Below, one piece after another: positions 21,586 through 34,893 of a stretch of DNA of 64,000 nt. Origin of the DNA: Lonicera japonica (taxonomy: Eukaryota > Streptophyta > Magnoliopsida > Dipsacales > Caprifoliaceae); contig CM038465.1 in NCBI GenBank assembly GCA_021464415.1, forward strand, positions 79,208,919 to 79,272,918. Direction: 5' to 3'. A model generated the notes under the pieces. It was not told where the DNA came from. It worked only from the letters and a program-made list of their open reading frames with translations, and ran no database searches. Position numbers and translations under genes: made by a program. Numbering within the stretch: position 1 is the stretch's first letter; each line of letters starts with the position of its first letter.

Positions 21586-24500
21586 TTATAATAAAACTTC
21601 AGGATAAACAATATTTATTGTGGAGTTGTTAGTGATATCACAGATAAGTAGACATATATGGGAAGAGCTAGTGCATCTTGATAAAGCCACATATAATTGA
21701 CCATGACTAAAGACCGGCGTTCGCAAATCGATGCCGACAAATTTAACAGACTGTCCCTGGGATTTATTCATAGTCATTGCGTATGCTAATCTAACTGAAA
21801 ATTGTCGTCTAGTCATTTTGATCGATAGTTCAGACGATGACGGAGTCAAAGAAATTCTTGGAATGAATACCAAGTCGCCATGTTTATTTTCAGTCAAAAT
21901 TTTGGCTTCAAGTACAAATTTTCCACACTTTACAATGATAAGTCTTGTTCCATTACATAAACCTTCTTTGGGTGCAATGTTTCTCAGTAACATTACCAGA
22001 CAACTCTCTTTCACCTCTAATTTGAACAGTGGTAGCCCAGGGGAATTGAGTGTGTTCAAATACTCATTAGGATATCAATGGGTAATGGTCCGATCTATCT
22101 CGTCATCTTCAACCATTTTGTCTGCAGCAAAGTATGTATAGGTCTCACCAGGAAAAACAGTCAATGCTGCAATGTTGATATCACTAACATCGTCATTCCT
22201 AGCAGATAGAATTGTGCGTTCTTTCAAAAATTCTGAAGTAACCGTACTTAACACTTATAATTTTGGGTAAACCATTGAAATCAAATTATTTACACTTTGA
22301 CGCTTTCTTATCGAATCTGGAAGGTGGATAATTTTTTGAGAAATAGACCCAATCTACAGATTAATAAAAAAAAATCAATTTTATTAACAAAACCTAAAAA
22401 TAGACTAAATAAATATATATAATTTATATTACCTCATTCAGGAAATTCGAGAAATCAAATAATCCGTATTGATCATCATGCAGACGCGTGTTAACCTGCA
22501 AAGTTAAAATATGTATATCTTTTCAAAGCACAGAGCGCCTTAAAGATGCTACCACTATTTGCTCTCGAACACCCCTGGGTATAACAGGCAGAATTTGCTT
22601 AAAGTCTCCCCCAAGAACGACAGTAATACCAACGAACGGCTGTGAACTGTCACGGATGTCTTGTAAGGTTCGGTTAACTGCTTCAACACAATGACGATGC
22701 TGCATTGGAACCTCATCCCATATAATAAGTCTAGCCTTTCAAAATAATTCTGCATGTGTTGACTGTTTTGTGAATCCACATATTGAATTTTCTAATACAT
22801 TAAATGGAATGCATAATTTAAAATGTGCAGTGCGACCCCCGTGTAATAACCCTGAAGCAATCCCAGATGATGCAACGGTAATCACTATATCCCCCAAGCT
22901 GCGACACTTTGAATCAATTGTATTGTAAACGAAGGTCTTTCATGTACCTGCACTCCGACTTAAAAAGAAAGTAGTTCCCTTGTTTTCATAAACAGAGGAA
23001 ATAATTGCATTATAAGCGACAAGTTGACATTTGTTCAAACGATCAACATTTTGTTGTACACTTATTTAGTCCACCTCACCCTGTAATTGCCTATGTTCCC
23101 ATAGTAATCTATTGCCGACGACAGTACTCCAATTAGCAGATGAAACCGGCATTAGCAAAAAATCCACTAAACTCTTCCCACATTCTTTAAGAACCTGATT
23201 TATAAGGTATAAACCATAATCGTGAACTTGTGTATCAATAGGATCCTCAATACCATAAGAAGTACGAATTTTGTGAGATGAATCATCACATATATTAACC
23301 GAAAATTGATTCCACAATGCATCAGGTTTTAAAGGAAAGCATTGTGTTAAGATGACACAAAATAATCTTCTCAATTGGGATTAAGTTTTCATTATTTCTG
23401 CTTCTCTAAGACATTAAATCCACTCTTCATTATCTTTCAAAAGACCTTTAGCAATACATGCAGCTTTATGTATGAGGTGTATAACATTATTAACAGTTCT
23501 TAAATTTTGAAAAGATCGAGGGCCCTCCACAACAGTTAGTAAAAGACGCAGATAGAATCTATCACCTTCATTTGGGCTAACAAAGTACATTCTAGCAATT
23601 GAGGTGCCATGTTTTCTCCCTGTCCACAACTTTTCTTTGACATGCGAAACGAAATGTTTTGGAAATTATTGGTATGTAGCGTTCGAGCTAAATCATTGAT
23701 AGAACAACATGCAAAAAAATCGGTCAGTGTGGTTTGTTGGTCCTCCGCTCTGTTGACTATATCATCGATTAATTCTGAAGGGTGATAATAAACATGATGC
23801 ATTCCCTCTAAGTGAACTACCAGACGCTGCACTGATGGGATCTCCTGATGCATAGGATTTCTAAATATTCTCCACGCTGCCTCAGGGGGACCAATGTACC
23901 TTACGTCAATGTATTGTTTAATTTCATCTGCGGACCCCACTATCACTGTTATGCGATCGTAATCTTTGAAAATGTATTTATTAATGTACTTCACACACCT
24001 TATCCCTGCACAAACTTCCATATTTATATAGCAATTAAATAGTCTTGAGAGGTATGGATTATATGGCACGACATCTCTATTATCAACATGTCCAGATTTA
24101 AGAGTATGTTTTCGACCATCATTGTGCATTTGATAGATTGGATACCCATCATCACCCATAATAGTTTCATCTGCCCAAGCTTTAGGATATCTTTTGGTGC
24201 ATTGACCACCTTCCATACACGGAGCATTAAGATTTCGAACACCAAATAGTCCATGCACCATACAACTTTTGATTGTTTTATACAGAAGCGGATCAGAAAT
24301 TGGATCAGGAAATTCAGCACAAACAGCTCGGTTTACCTATTCACATGTTCAAATTTTGTCTTGACCATGAAGAAATATTAGCAAATGCATGTGCGGCAAC
24401 CCGCGCTTTTGGAACTCGATTGTGAAAACATGTGCCACCTTTTCACCGAATACCCTTTGTTTATCAATTTCAACCATCAAGGATTGTCGCTTCAACTCGA

Positions 24501-25760
24501 AGGCTCGGGCCACTAAATCAGGACAGTCGCTTGTCGTTTGATGCAGTAATATTGCAGCTTTAATCTCAGGCCAATTTGGATTTGCAGTCATAGTTAGAAA
24601 AATATCTGGATATTAGTTATATCGAGTTATAGCCATGGAATCTTGGAAGATTTCAAACATTTGTCTTGGACTTCCAGAAAAAAAAGACGGTAAAACTACT
24701 CGTTTACCAACTTGATGAGCCTCCAACCCATCAGGGGCTACATCGACCAAATCTTGGTATAAATCAAATCGAAGCTTTCGTTGGTTAAGCTTATAATATG
24801 TTAATCGATTTTGCTCTGTTGCTACCCATGCATCAACAATGAACTCTTGCAATAATCTCCCACCCCTTAAGATAGTTAAATACTCAATAGGTCTTTCAAA
24901 CAAACGTTACCTATAGTATTGCAACTACGTAAGTCGTTTATTTGAAGCTCTACCCAAATTGACATCTCACAACTTTAATTCAGGCTCCCATCTAAGCTCA
25001 CCAAACGGAAAGAACAACACATAGTACAATGGTAAATAAGCTGGATGGCATTCGCTGATCTGCATAAGCTGATCACTCCCCTTTAACCTTAGAATGATAT
25101 CCCTCATTCCAGAGACTTTAGTACCGTCTCCAGGCAATATGACAGTAATCTCATCTGATGTGGGTAAGTTATGCGTTCGATGATCTTTCGCTGGTGCATA
25201 ATGAAGGTAAGCCGGGATTTCATGATTATTCAAATGTTCCCTTGCTAAAATTGCGGCCGCATGTCGGAACTTGTATGAAAACGCATTAAATCGTAATAAA
25301 TTTTCTTGAATTGTTCTCAATACGTCAGTTCTCAACTATGGATTTCGTTGAATAAGATAATCTAAAGCACGGTCCGAATCGTATATATACAACTGGGCAT
25401 AAACTAAATCTTGACCATCCGGTGGTTGTAGTACACCTGTCCTATGTCGTAGCTCCCCGTGAATTATAAATGAAGTAGGACCCCTACCAGTGACCACCCT
25501 ATCATCCATGCGTACTCCCAAACTCGTGAAAGCATTTGCTGTATTGTACAATCGAGTATAATGTCGAAACGACCTTGATTGGTCATTGTTGCCATCGTAT
25601 AATTCTTGAATTTGAGGTGGAGGCGTTATGAGTTCTGGTAGACGAATTTTTTTCTTGCAAACAACATTTTTCAAAGAATGGGCGCGCATCAGATGAACTT
25701 GATAAGCTTTCAGCTTTCCAGTGCAACGCTGAACAATGAAGACACCTACTATCCATTTTA
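21586..25760 (-). pseudogene. Helitron Rep/helicase (HUH-Y2 nuclease plus PIF1 helicase), decayed
   Basis: The protein of an autonomous rolling-circle Helitron, in order on the minus strand: zinc-finger-like CLHCSALHWKAE near 25740-25705; KKIRLPELITPPPQIQELY (25660-25604); Helitron N-domain GSPRQMFEIFQDSMAITRYN (24670-24613); HUH motif QKRGLPHMHLLIFL (about 24408-24367); Y2 motif CVKYINKYIFKDYDR (about 24001-23957); PIF1 pre-region RRLFCVILTQCFP and DYGLYLINQVL (23374-23200); P-loop remnant FFLSRSAGT followed by a stop codon (TGA, complement of 22940-22942) exactly where the Walker A glycine belongs; Walker [14 protein letters not shown] (about 22618-22578); C-terminal [21 protein letters not shown] and YVALSRCTS (22000-21670). 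Many frameshifts and stops separate the blocks; nothing can be made as one protein. Confidence 0.93.
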
Positions 25761-28110
25761 CCTATAGAATGTCTTCAAAAAATAGCATGCGGCTAAGGGA
25801 CCACAGTTGTAGTTAATATCGCATCATTTACCAAAGTATCATCAAGAAGTAGTTGACTCGTTGGCATAAACCTAAAATAAGTGTGGTATTTAAGGAATAG
25901 TATTTCAAAATGTGTGGGGAGAAAAAAGAATTGAGTAAACTTCTCAAATGGTCATTAAAGTATTAGTTGAGATCAAACTTACAACTCCAATTAAAAAAAG
26001 TACTGATCCTCCAATCAAACTCTTGGCCGAGAAAATCTATTAAATTTAGTTGTTAATAGTATGATAGTTGGAGGGGCAAGTTGGAACTTATGCAATTGTT
26101 TAATAACTCTTTGGGTAATTTAGTCTAAAGAATTAGCATATAACAAAATTTGGATTTACCGATTTTCTCGGTTAAGAAATAGTGGTATTGGTGCATGATT
26201 CAAATGAGGCTCAGAGTTTACTGGAGCTGATGTGATGCTTTGTGATTGGTATATCTGTTACGGACTATTCGATGGAAGTAATTCTTCATCACTTGAGTAA
26301 GAATTAAAAGAACTTAAACATTGAGGATGCAATAGCGAGTCTTCAGGAAGCCGATGATAATTAGATGGTCCAAGTTCCAATAATAAAGGATGTTGATAGA
26401 AATAGTTATTAATTCTAATACATTCACGGTCGTAAGCAACGCGTTGGCATGACCTAGGAATTAAACCAGGGAAAAATCTTGGTGGAATTGGATCCTGATG
26501 AAAGGCATTAAGGGTTTTTTTTTTTGGCTTTTCCTTTTCAGGACGCAAACGTTGGGCAAGTTGTCTTGGTCGAACATCATTATTTTTCTTATGTCGACTT
26601 TTATGTTGAGAAAGGGAAGCTCTATAAATGTTATTATCAACGGATCCCTAAAAATAACATTAAGTATATAAATTTAATATAGTGGAAAAATGAATCAACT
26701 TTAAGGCTGCATGCGAGGCAATGGACATATATACCTATTTAATAAAGTAATACAAATTGTAATATTTTTCTTCATTGTGATATTTTCGTGTGCAATAATA
26801 AAAGAAGGATAATATAATGAAAAGTACTTTGTTGCTAATGTTAATTACCACTGGTAATAGAGGAGCTTGATTTTCCTTCCCTTTCCCTTTACCGATATAA
26901 GATGTACATGCTTCTTTGTTTCTCTGTTTATTATAATAGCAAAAAAACATATGATGTATTTAGTTAAATTAAGAATGAAGTATAAAATAATTAGTTATAC
27001 TTTAGTTTAACCAAAACTAACATAACTTATAAACATAATTTGAGGACGGGTAACTTGCCTTAAGCAGGATATTTAATTCAGATTCTTCTTGAATAACAAT
27101 GTTTACATTTTTCTTGCGTAGAAACTCTTTCTGTTAAAGCACGTAAAAATGAACACTTAAATGCAGAAAAAAATCAAAGATAACACATAAAAAATAAAAA
27201 AATTCCAACAAATGAAAGTATTTGTAGAATATGAAGTTAATGTTACCGTCAATTGCAAATGGTAATCTTCCTGTAACAATTTAACTGATAAGATGTATTA
27301 CAATATGAGCGAGATTAAATCTATGAAATTGATACGTTATTTATAACTATTATTAATCATGAGTAAATGCGAACTTATATATCTAAACACAGTAAGAGAA
27401 AGATGTCCACTTGCCGGATAAGTCACTGTGTTCACCACCTCTGTAAAAAAACGTATGAAAAAAAAATAGTAAGAAGAATGATAAGTCTTATGTTCGAGCG
27501 TTATCCATGATAAGGAGGATTTTCATTATTATAATTAAAAGTTCATTATTTTACTTAAAAAACTTAAGATAGGAAAAAAAAATTACTAATTGGTAGCACT
27601 ACTAAAACAATAATCAGTGTACTCAAACAATTAAATGTTCTTGAGCATTGATTAAGAGTCAAATGATGATAAAACATTGGTGCTAAACAACCAAGATGAA
27701 AAAAATAAGAAAAAACATTCACATATAGCATTGGTGTCAAATAAAAAAGAAAAATAATATATTATTCTAGACTATTAAAATGTTATTTTTACATTTGATA
27801 CATAACCATTTTATGTCTCACTATGATTTTGATATTATATTGCAAATGTAAATATGTAAATATAAATTTAACTTTGAACTTATATCAGAGACATAAAAAT
27901 AAGAAAAAATTAGTACCGTGTAGTGGTGTCTCACAGTAGAGATAGATGCAAAGTCTGCGTCGGGTTGGCATCTCTGTAACTCTTTCGAGGTTGTAATGGT
28001 TTGTTGTTGTGGCGGAGCATGTAAGCGTGTCAAAGTTCGGCGACGGGTAGAACCCCATCGTAAAGCTCTTAATGGCTCTTTAAAGGTGGTGGTTCTACGA
28101 CGGGTGCAAC
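25761..28110 (-). mobile_element. Helitron upstream part (5' exons/leader, degraded)
   Basis: Continues the Helitron on the minus strand. The stretch 26548-26258 encodes 96 codons (MRPEKEKPKKKTLNAFHQDP..., RSCQRVAYDRECIRINNYFY) that fits the low-complexity N-terminal region of plant Helitron proteins. Short exon-like pieces continue to about 28030-27920 (RLHAPPQQQT...). Intervening sequence is AT-rich and intron-like. The 5' TC terminus is not identified. Confidence 0.5.
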
Positions 28111-29090
28111 CCCAACGTAAAATAGTTTTTCAATGAGTTCGTCATCATTTAAACTCCATGAAAAAATGACATTTTGGTGATCCGGTGGCGGTGAATGACC
28201 TTGCATGAAGCTGAATTTACAGAAAAAATAAAGAGTGTGAAGAACTTTAAAAATAAATACATACCTTTAATAATAACAAATTTAGTCTTACAACAAACAA
28301 AGACTTTTGTACTTGATATATTAAAAAAGCAAAAAGAAAATAAAATATAGATATCTTTAATTATTCTTAATTAATTAATATACATTGAATTATTTTTTTT
28401 ATGAATCTAATACGAAACCAACTCATTAATGTTGCATGAGAAATTAAAAGAGGAAAAACATCCACATGCAAAGACTAATAAAAAAGGCCTACACAATTGT
28501 GCAGCTTTTAGAATGTGTATGGTAATTAAAAAATCCCAAAGAAAAAATAGCACAACTGGCTATACATAGTTAGCAGCATAATAATAAAGAAAAAGGTAAA
28601 ATAAACCTACATTAGAGCTTAAAATAATATAATTTTTTGTCTTGCACTGATCACCGTAGAATAAAAAATTCATTGACATTAATGCATTAGAATATTTTAA
28701 CATAAAAAATTTGGAAAACTATATCCTCTTTTCACATAAATAATTCTAGAGTTTAAAATAATATATATTTTTTTTCAAGAATGATAAAACTGCAAATATA
28801 TAATCCGGGTGGTTCGAGGGAGTAAAAATGTAATAAAGTTGCAAATATAGAATTAGAGTCTCAATCATTTGTAACCAAACCAAACCTAGTAACCAAACTC
28901 TACAAACTTAATAATTTAATTGTCAAAATTACAATAATCAAACAAATTAATTATATTCATCTACCTAAAAAAATGCATAAAGAAAAACTTAAATCCTTTT
29001 GCTATAGTAACCAAACCAAACAAATTAATTATATTCATTAGCATAAAGAAAATGCTTAAAGAAATACTTAATTTTTTTTCCTACTCCCCT
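28111..29090. other. AT-rich sequence, no gene seen
   Basis: Long A/T-rich stretch. A phrase aaccaaaccaaac... recurs at about 28873 and 29007, with caaattaattatattcat following copies at 28943 and 29019. No coding similarity. Confidence 0.5.
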
Positions 29091-30260
29091 GTTCTTCAAA
29101 AACCAAAGATATTCTAAATTTAGTGGGGGAGCAAGTAACAACAGAATACCAAAGATATTCCAAATTTAGTGGGGGAGCAAGTAATAAATGATTACAAAAA
29201 AAAAGGCATAACCAAACAAACCCAAAATGGGATATAATCGGACCCACAAATCAGGCTAAACAAACCCACATTTTCCACTCTCTGTTGGCTTCACTGCTAC
29301 AAAGATAAAAGGAAGAAAAGAATTGATGGATATATTTATTATTATTTATTATTTATTGCTAATTCATGAAAAAGAATTGAGCAATTTTAAAATTTATCAG
29401 TGTGGATTTCAAAGCAAAAAATAAATATGCTCTGTTTTTGCTCTAGCTTTTTATCAGTGTGGATTTTTTGCTCTAATTAAAAGCAAAAAAAAAAAATAAA
29501 AAAATATCAATGTGGATTTTTTTCCTACTCCCCTGTTGTTCTAAAAACCATTAGTTCTAAGTTGATATCTAGCCTAAGCTAAACATCAATAGAAGTAACA
29601 ACAGAATACCAAATATTAGTGGGGGAGCAAGTAATAAATGATAATAATAAAAAAAAAAGAAGGCATAACCAAACAAACCCAAAATGGGATATAATCGGAC
29701 CCAAAATTAAGACCAAACAAACCCACATTTTCCACTATCTCTCTTGGCCTTCACTGCTATATAGAGATTGAAAAACCTCTCTCACACACAAAAAAGATAA
29801 AAAGAAGAAAAGAATTGATGGATATATTTATTGCTAAAAATGCTAAAGAGTCGTGCAATTTGCTAAAGAATGAAAAATCTCTCTCACACAATTTATTGCT
29901 AAAGAATCGAGCAATTTGAAAATTTATTAGTGTGGATTTCAAAGCAAAAAAAACCATGCTCTGTTTTTACTCTAGCTTTTTTTGCTATAATTCAAAGCAA
30001 AAAAAAATATTATTATTATTTATTGCTAAAAATGCTAAAGAATCGAGCAATTTGCTAAAGAATGAAAAATCTCTCTCACACACAATTTATTGTTAAAGAA
30101 TCGAGCAATTTGAAAATTTATTAGTGTGGATTTCAAAGCAAAAAAACCATGCTATGTTTTTGCTCTAGTTTTTTTACTCTATTTCAAAGCCAAAAAAAAA
30201 GATCAGTGTGGATTTTTTGCTCTAATTCAAAGAAAAAAAATCATGGATTTTTATGTGGAT
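29091..30260. repeat. Diverged nested tandem duplications
   Basis: Several phrases occur repeatedly in the same order. gtgggggagcaagtaa is at about 29122, 29168 and 29618. ggcataaccaaacaaaccca is at 29204 and 29661, each followed by aaatgggatataatcggacc. A unit containing aagaatcgagcaatttgaaa with the following tttattagtgtggatttcaa is at about 29890 and 30088, with a weaker copy near 29375. Offsets are near 455 and 200 bp. This is a local block that grew by repeated duplication. Confidence 0.75.
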
Positions 30261-30379
30261 TTCTTCCTATTATTATGCTCTGTGGATTTGAGTAGATGGT
30301 CTACACGTCCTCCTCTCTTTCATCTCTCTCTTCCACCATATTTTCCCCCAAACCAAAAAACTTAGTGTGAAAGAGAGAA

Positions 30380-30500
30380 ATACACCTCAAAAACCCACAT
30401 ATTCGGCCGTCACCCACCTAAAAACCCACCTCTCCATCACCCACTGTAAAAACCCACCTCAAAAACCCACGTCCCGTAACCCACCTCTCCGTCACTCATG
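30380..30500. repeat. Short CCCACCTC(A)AAAACCCAC tandem words
   Basis: aaaacccacctc-type words occur about six times, interspersed with gtcacccac or gtaacccac. They resemble, but are not, telomere repeats. Confidence 0.6.
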
Positions 30501-30965
30501 TCAATGTAAATACACAATCATCGGTGGGTTTAAAAGAGAGAGGTGATAATAGTACTTTAGTGAGACAAAGAGGAATAAATGTGTGGCGATAGTGAGAAAT
30601 AAATGAGTTGCGTGGAACGACGACGTTGGTTGTGTAGAAAGAGAAATGAGAAGGCGTTGCTTTGTAGAAGAAGAGTGAGAGAGATAAATGAGTGGCTGGC
30701 AAGATATTAGAGAGAGAGAAAAAAAAATGAGTGGACGAGGTTATCCTAAAAATTGGATGCGGGGATTGGTTCTATTTTTTGAGCGGGATTTTTGTGCATT
30801 TCAAAATACATTATCTTTTGTTATTATAGATATATTCGCGTCTGCACAAAGGGCCTGCCTCAAGGATTTTATCCACGTGGGAATTAAACTTGAGACGTGC
30901 CTCTTCTTACGAGTGTCAGCTTTGCCTTTACCGCTAAACCAACCCTACAGAAATTATAATATTAA

Positions 30966-31060
30966 GGGCGATTTGTATTTAAGCACCTACAATTTTATCA
31001 CAATAGTATTTTGACATCCCAAGTTTTATATAGAGTGGTGTTATTTTCACCCCAATATAT
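30966..31060. repeat. TIR relic related to the 48.5-kb MULE-like element
   Basis: Begins gggcgatttgtatttaagca and continues with attttatcacaatagtattttgac, closely resembling the terminal repeat of the element at 48499-50151 (gggtgatttgtacttagata...). The partner end was not found; probably a truncated or solo terminus. Confidence 0.55.
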
Positions 31061-31194
31061 ACTTGGTATCACTCTCACTCTTATTATTATTCTCAACAAC
31101 TTTTTTTTACTCATTAACACTCCCACTATTTTCTTTATCACTCTCATTTTAATAGACATAGATTAATGATTAATTATAATTACCCATTAATCAT

Positions 31195-31350
31195 TAATCT
31201 TCCTCCTCCTCCTCCTTCTTCTTTTTCTTTTTCTTCTTCTTATTCTTCTTAACAATGGTTTCTAAAATTTTACATTCATTTACCTTTAATGCAACACAAA
31301 CTAATTATAATTAATCATTAATTTTTCTTCTTCTTCTTCTCATTCTCAAC
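31195..31350. repeat. (CTT/CCT)n pyrimidine-rich microsatellites
   Basis: tcctcctcctcctccttctt and related CTT runs at 31199-31250 and 31324-31342, in two similar contexts (each preceded by attaatcattaat and followed by aatggttt- or agtggttttta-like sequence), suggesting a diverged duplication of about 120 bp. Confidence 0.7.
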
Positions 31351-31604
31351 AGTGGTTTTTAAATTTTTGCATCCATCTACCCTTAATGCAACACAAAAAA
31401 TTCTAAGTTATAGAGAATGGTAAAGAAGAAAGAATTGAAAGTTCTTATTCATTTTGTTTTCTTAACACGTTGGAGAGTTAATAAAATAATTCAACCATTG
31501 AATCAATTTTTTTGTGACTGTTTTTTTTGTTCAACACTGATATTTGTTGAAGAAGAAGCAAAAAGGGTTTAGAGAGAGATATTACACTATTTTGGCTAAT
31601 GTCA

Positions 31605-31930
31605 GTTCCGTATGACCAAAGTTCATCAAACTCCTCGGTCCTTTATAACCGAGACCTCCTCGTATCATATTTTAGCTCCTGGGACCTTACATCGGCCTCT
31701 AACAACCGAGTATTGAGAATAATTTTGGTTCCCTATGATCGGGGTTCATCTACTTCCTCGGTCTTTCACAACCGAGATATTCTGAACTATATTTTCAGCT
31801 CTCAGGATCTTACATCGGTTTCTAACAACCGAGTATTTTGGATAATTTCGATTTTCTAGAATCGAAGTTCATCAAATTGCTCGGTCTCCTGGGACCGAGT
31901 TGTCTGGAATATAATCAAATTACTCAAAGA
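31605..31930. repeat. ~122-bp tandem repeat, 2.6 copies, with CTCGGT...ACCGAG palindromes
   Basis: Copies start near 31605, 31728 and 31850. Each full copy holds CCTCGGTCnTTnnnAACCGAGA and ACATCGGnnTCTAACAACCGAGT, that is two small inverted repeats made from CTCGGT/ACCGAG. The third copy ends with GCTCGGTCTCCTGGGACCGAGTT. A looser continuation of the same motif (CCTCGGCC, ACCGAGAC, TTTCGGTTTCCCGTAACCGAGG) extends through 32270-32450. No known family is recognised; CACTA-type subterminal repeats are one possibility, since CACTA occurs at 31584-31588 just upstream. Confidence 0.75.
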
Positions 31931-32773
31931 AATCGAATTTAATTAAAAAAATAAATTGGATAATGGTCAATTATCTGTGATTGAATTTAATCAAGTTACT
32001 AAAAATTGTTGTCATTCATATACAAAAAAATTACATACTTAGAATTTAATGAAAAACAAAAAATTACATCGTTCGAACTTTGAATTCAGATGCTCTAATT
32101 CAATTATATGCTCGTTAAACATGTGACCACATTTTGAATTTTAGGATATTCCTGCACATAAAAAAATCTAATAAATTTTCACATGACTAATATATAGCTG
32201 ATATGTATCAATACCTCAGTTCCTAAGGACTGATGTATTTGGAGAAGAACATAACCCTTTAGATTTTTTTTCACTACCTCGGCCCCTAAGAGACAAGTAA
32301 TAGGCACGTATTCGACCATTACGAACCGAGACAAATGATAAATGTCAGTTCTGTAGAACCAAAATATCATTCACCTTCACGTCTTCATATGACACATTCG
32401 GTCACTGGAAATCGAACAAGTACTCCAATTTCGGTTTCCCGTAACCGAGGTAACCTGTTCTGATGCTCTAATTCGTTTTGTTGGTACATTTTTTTTATAT
32501 TAACTAAAGAAAATAAACATTAAACATAATAAAAATAAACATATCTCTCTTTCTTTAGGTTTTTCTACCTTGCTAATTCTTGAATCGCTCTTCTATACCA
32601 TTCTCTACAATTTAAGGTTTTTTTTTGTTACATCAATGGAGATTTTGTGTGTTTTTGTGAGTTACTTTTGAATTTTTGTTGGCTTTTGAAATGAACTGAA
32701 TGAGATAGAATGGGTTAATTATATTTGAATTTTTGTTAAATATAAATCATTGAGTAAAAACCATAGATGTATT

Positions 32774-34328
32774 TGTTGACCTAAGGTCTTAATCTTATTT
32801 TTATAATAACAATAAGTCAATCATGTGTAATTTAACATGTTTCTTGATATAAGTATATAATTCATTTACTTGAAAAATTCAAGAAAAACATGATAAGGAT
32901 CAATCTTTCACTATTCGATCATTGGACAAGACAAGGAAGATCAAATCTCTTAATCAAAATCATGAAGCACAAAGGATCAAAAGACTATATAAAAAGCTTC
33001 AAGGAAAAAGCTTCAAATGAAGATCAATCCGAAGAAACAAATCAAAGCATTCGAAGGTTCGTTAATTTAGTAATTGAGTGAATGCTTAAGATTTATGTAA
33101 AGTTACTTTATTGATCAAATCCTTATAGCTCAAATGTATTCATGCATATTTTAAAGATTGATTCAAACAAGTTTGAAATTGAATTTATTTGAAAAACATC
33201 ATTTTACAAAGACCGAGTTTCAAAATAAATTCATATTAATTTTAAATGATCATATTTTAAGCTCTAAAAAAAATAGGTATCTTAGAAACATATCTTTGAG
33301 ATTCAAAAATCATTAGAATTTTATTTGGAACTAAATTGTTAAATTACAAAAATATTTTTATTTTACATTTAAAATTCGCTCAATTTTCGCACAGTTTTTA
33401 TCTAACGGTAAGATGGAGGCTTTTCCAGACTCCGATTATTTTGAAATTTTTGCAGTAGTTAGAAAATATCTTTTAGCACTTTTGACTAAAATTTGAACAT
33501 AATTCAATGGTCAAATTGGGAGAAATTATCAAAACAAATTTGAATTTTTTGTCAAAACTAGCTGTTGAAAAGTTTGAAAATGTATACCTTTGACCCAAAA
33601 CCTTTCTTAATCATCCCTAACGGCCATATGGTTTTGCAAGCTATATATATAAGGTCCTAGACATGTTTTAACATACCTTGGATCATTATAATACTCTATT
33701 ATTCATATATTCAAATATACAAAGATTCAAGATCACATTTTTATCAATATTTCATCTTTTGAGCTATATATTTTTGATCAATCTTGATAACTTTAGCGTG
33801 AGCTTCATTTGTAATCTTCAAATACACTTGAGAGTTATTGTATTGGTGTGTATCACCACAAATAATTCATTATTCATTTCAAAAGAAAGTTTGTCTCTTT
33901 GTAGAGCAAGAGAGCATATCTTGTGAGAAGTGTAGTGTGTATAACTACATTGTGAGTATTGCGTGCATAACAACATTTGTATTGAGGTTTGATCTTCACC
34001 CGAAGAAAATTGAATAGTGGAGATTCTCGGGGAACTAACCGAGCGCGGACGTATGGTTTAAGAAACCGAACCGTGAGGACAAAAAGTCTCAAGCTTCAAA
34101 TTGGTTTAATCTCTCTAAACTCAAGCTCTCTTTTTATTGCTATATTATTGCTTGTATTTTGAGATTGCTTATTTGCTTGTCTTGGGATTGATTACTTGAA
34201 ATTTATTATTTCCTTGATATTGTTGCTTAGCTAAGTTGCTTTACTTAAATAATTTAAAAACGTTTTAATTTCGCATTAAATTTTTAAAAACTCTATTCAC
34301 CCCCTCTAGGGTTGTTTTCCGACCAACA
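32774..34328 (+). mobile_element. Solo LTR of a Ty1/copia (Sirevirus/Tork-like) retrotransposon
   Basis: Begins TGTTGACCTAAGG and ends CGACCAACA (TG...CA, with TGTTG/CAACA inverted ends), length 1555 bp. The end contains actctattcaccccctctag, a hallmark of many plant copia LTRs, and a TATA-like ctatatatataaggtcc lies near 33641-33657. Flanks gtatt (32769-32773) and atatt (34329-34333) match at four of five bases. No primer-binding site or polyprotein follows, hence a solo LTR. Confidence 0.85.
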
Positions 34329-34495
34329 ATATTACATGGCAAATAAGAAAACAAACATATATTACAGTTGAATATTCTTCCTTTGACTTGAAATGATTGA
34401 AATCGAAGGAAACCATGTTTGTTGCCTCCAGCCAGTAATTCTTAATTACTTTCTTAAGTTCTAATTTTACTTTATTTTTTTTATTTAGAGAAAAT

Positions 34496-34823
34496 TATAA
34501 CGACCCGGTCCCACCTCAGTACGATATTGTCCGCTTTGGGCTACATGGTCCCACTCACCCGCACGGATTTGTTTTCGGGAGCTCACGACCAGCTTTCCAG
34601 GGGGTCACCCATCCTGGGATTGCTCTGGCCAGCTACTCGCTTAACTTCGGAGTTCTTATGGGATCCGAAGCCAGTGAGCTACCCAAAAGGCCTCGTACTT
34701 AATTAGCGACCGTTTTTTACTTATATGGGTTTGCAAGGATCCCCCACTTTCCGATGTGGGATGCCCCCTTTGAGCTACAATTCCTCCCCTAAGGGAGTAC
34801 TCCATCACTCGCAGGGCGTCACA
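34496..34823 (-). repeat. Cassandra LTR copy 1
   Basis: 328 bp, on the minus strand from TGTGACGCCC to the CGTTATA end (the terminal TG..CA is altered to TG..TA here). The 5S-derived block is about 34589-34670. Confidence 0.88.
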
Positions 34824-34893
34824 TCCTTCCCCCCAAAGGAATCGACGTCCTCGTCGACACACCGTACTCTGCGCGGTCCGCTCTGATACCATT

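Noticed and set aside
30380..30500. Interstitial telomere repeats
   Set aside because: The words are AAAACCCACCTC-like, not AAACCCT.
31599..31859. 86-codon frame with internal repeat (YDQSSSNSSVLYNRDLL-like)
   Set aside because: Reflects the 122-bp DNA tandem repeat; the repeat copies are preserved as palindromic DNA words, not as protein.
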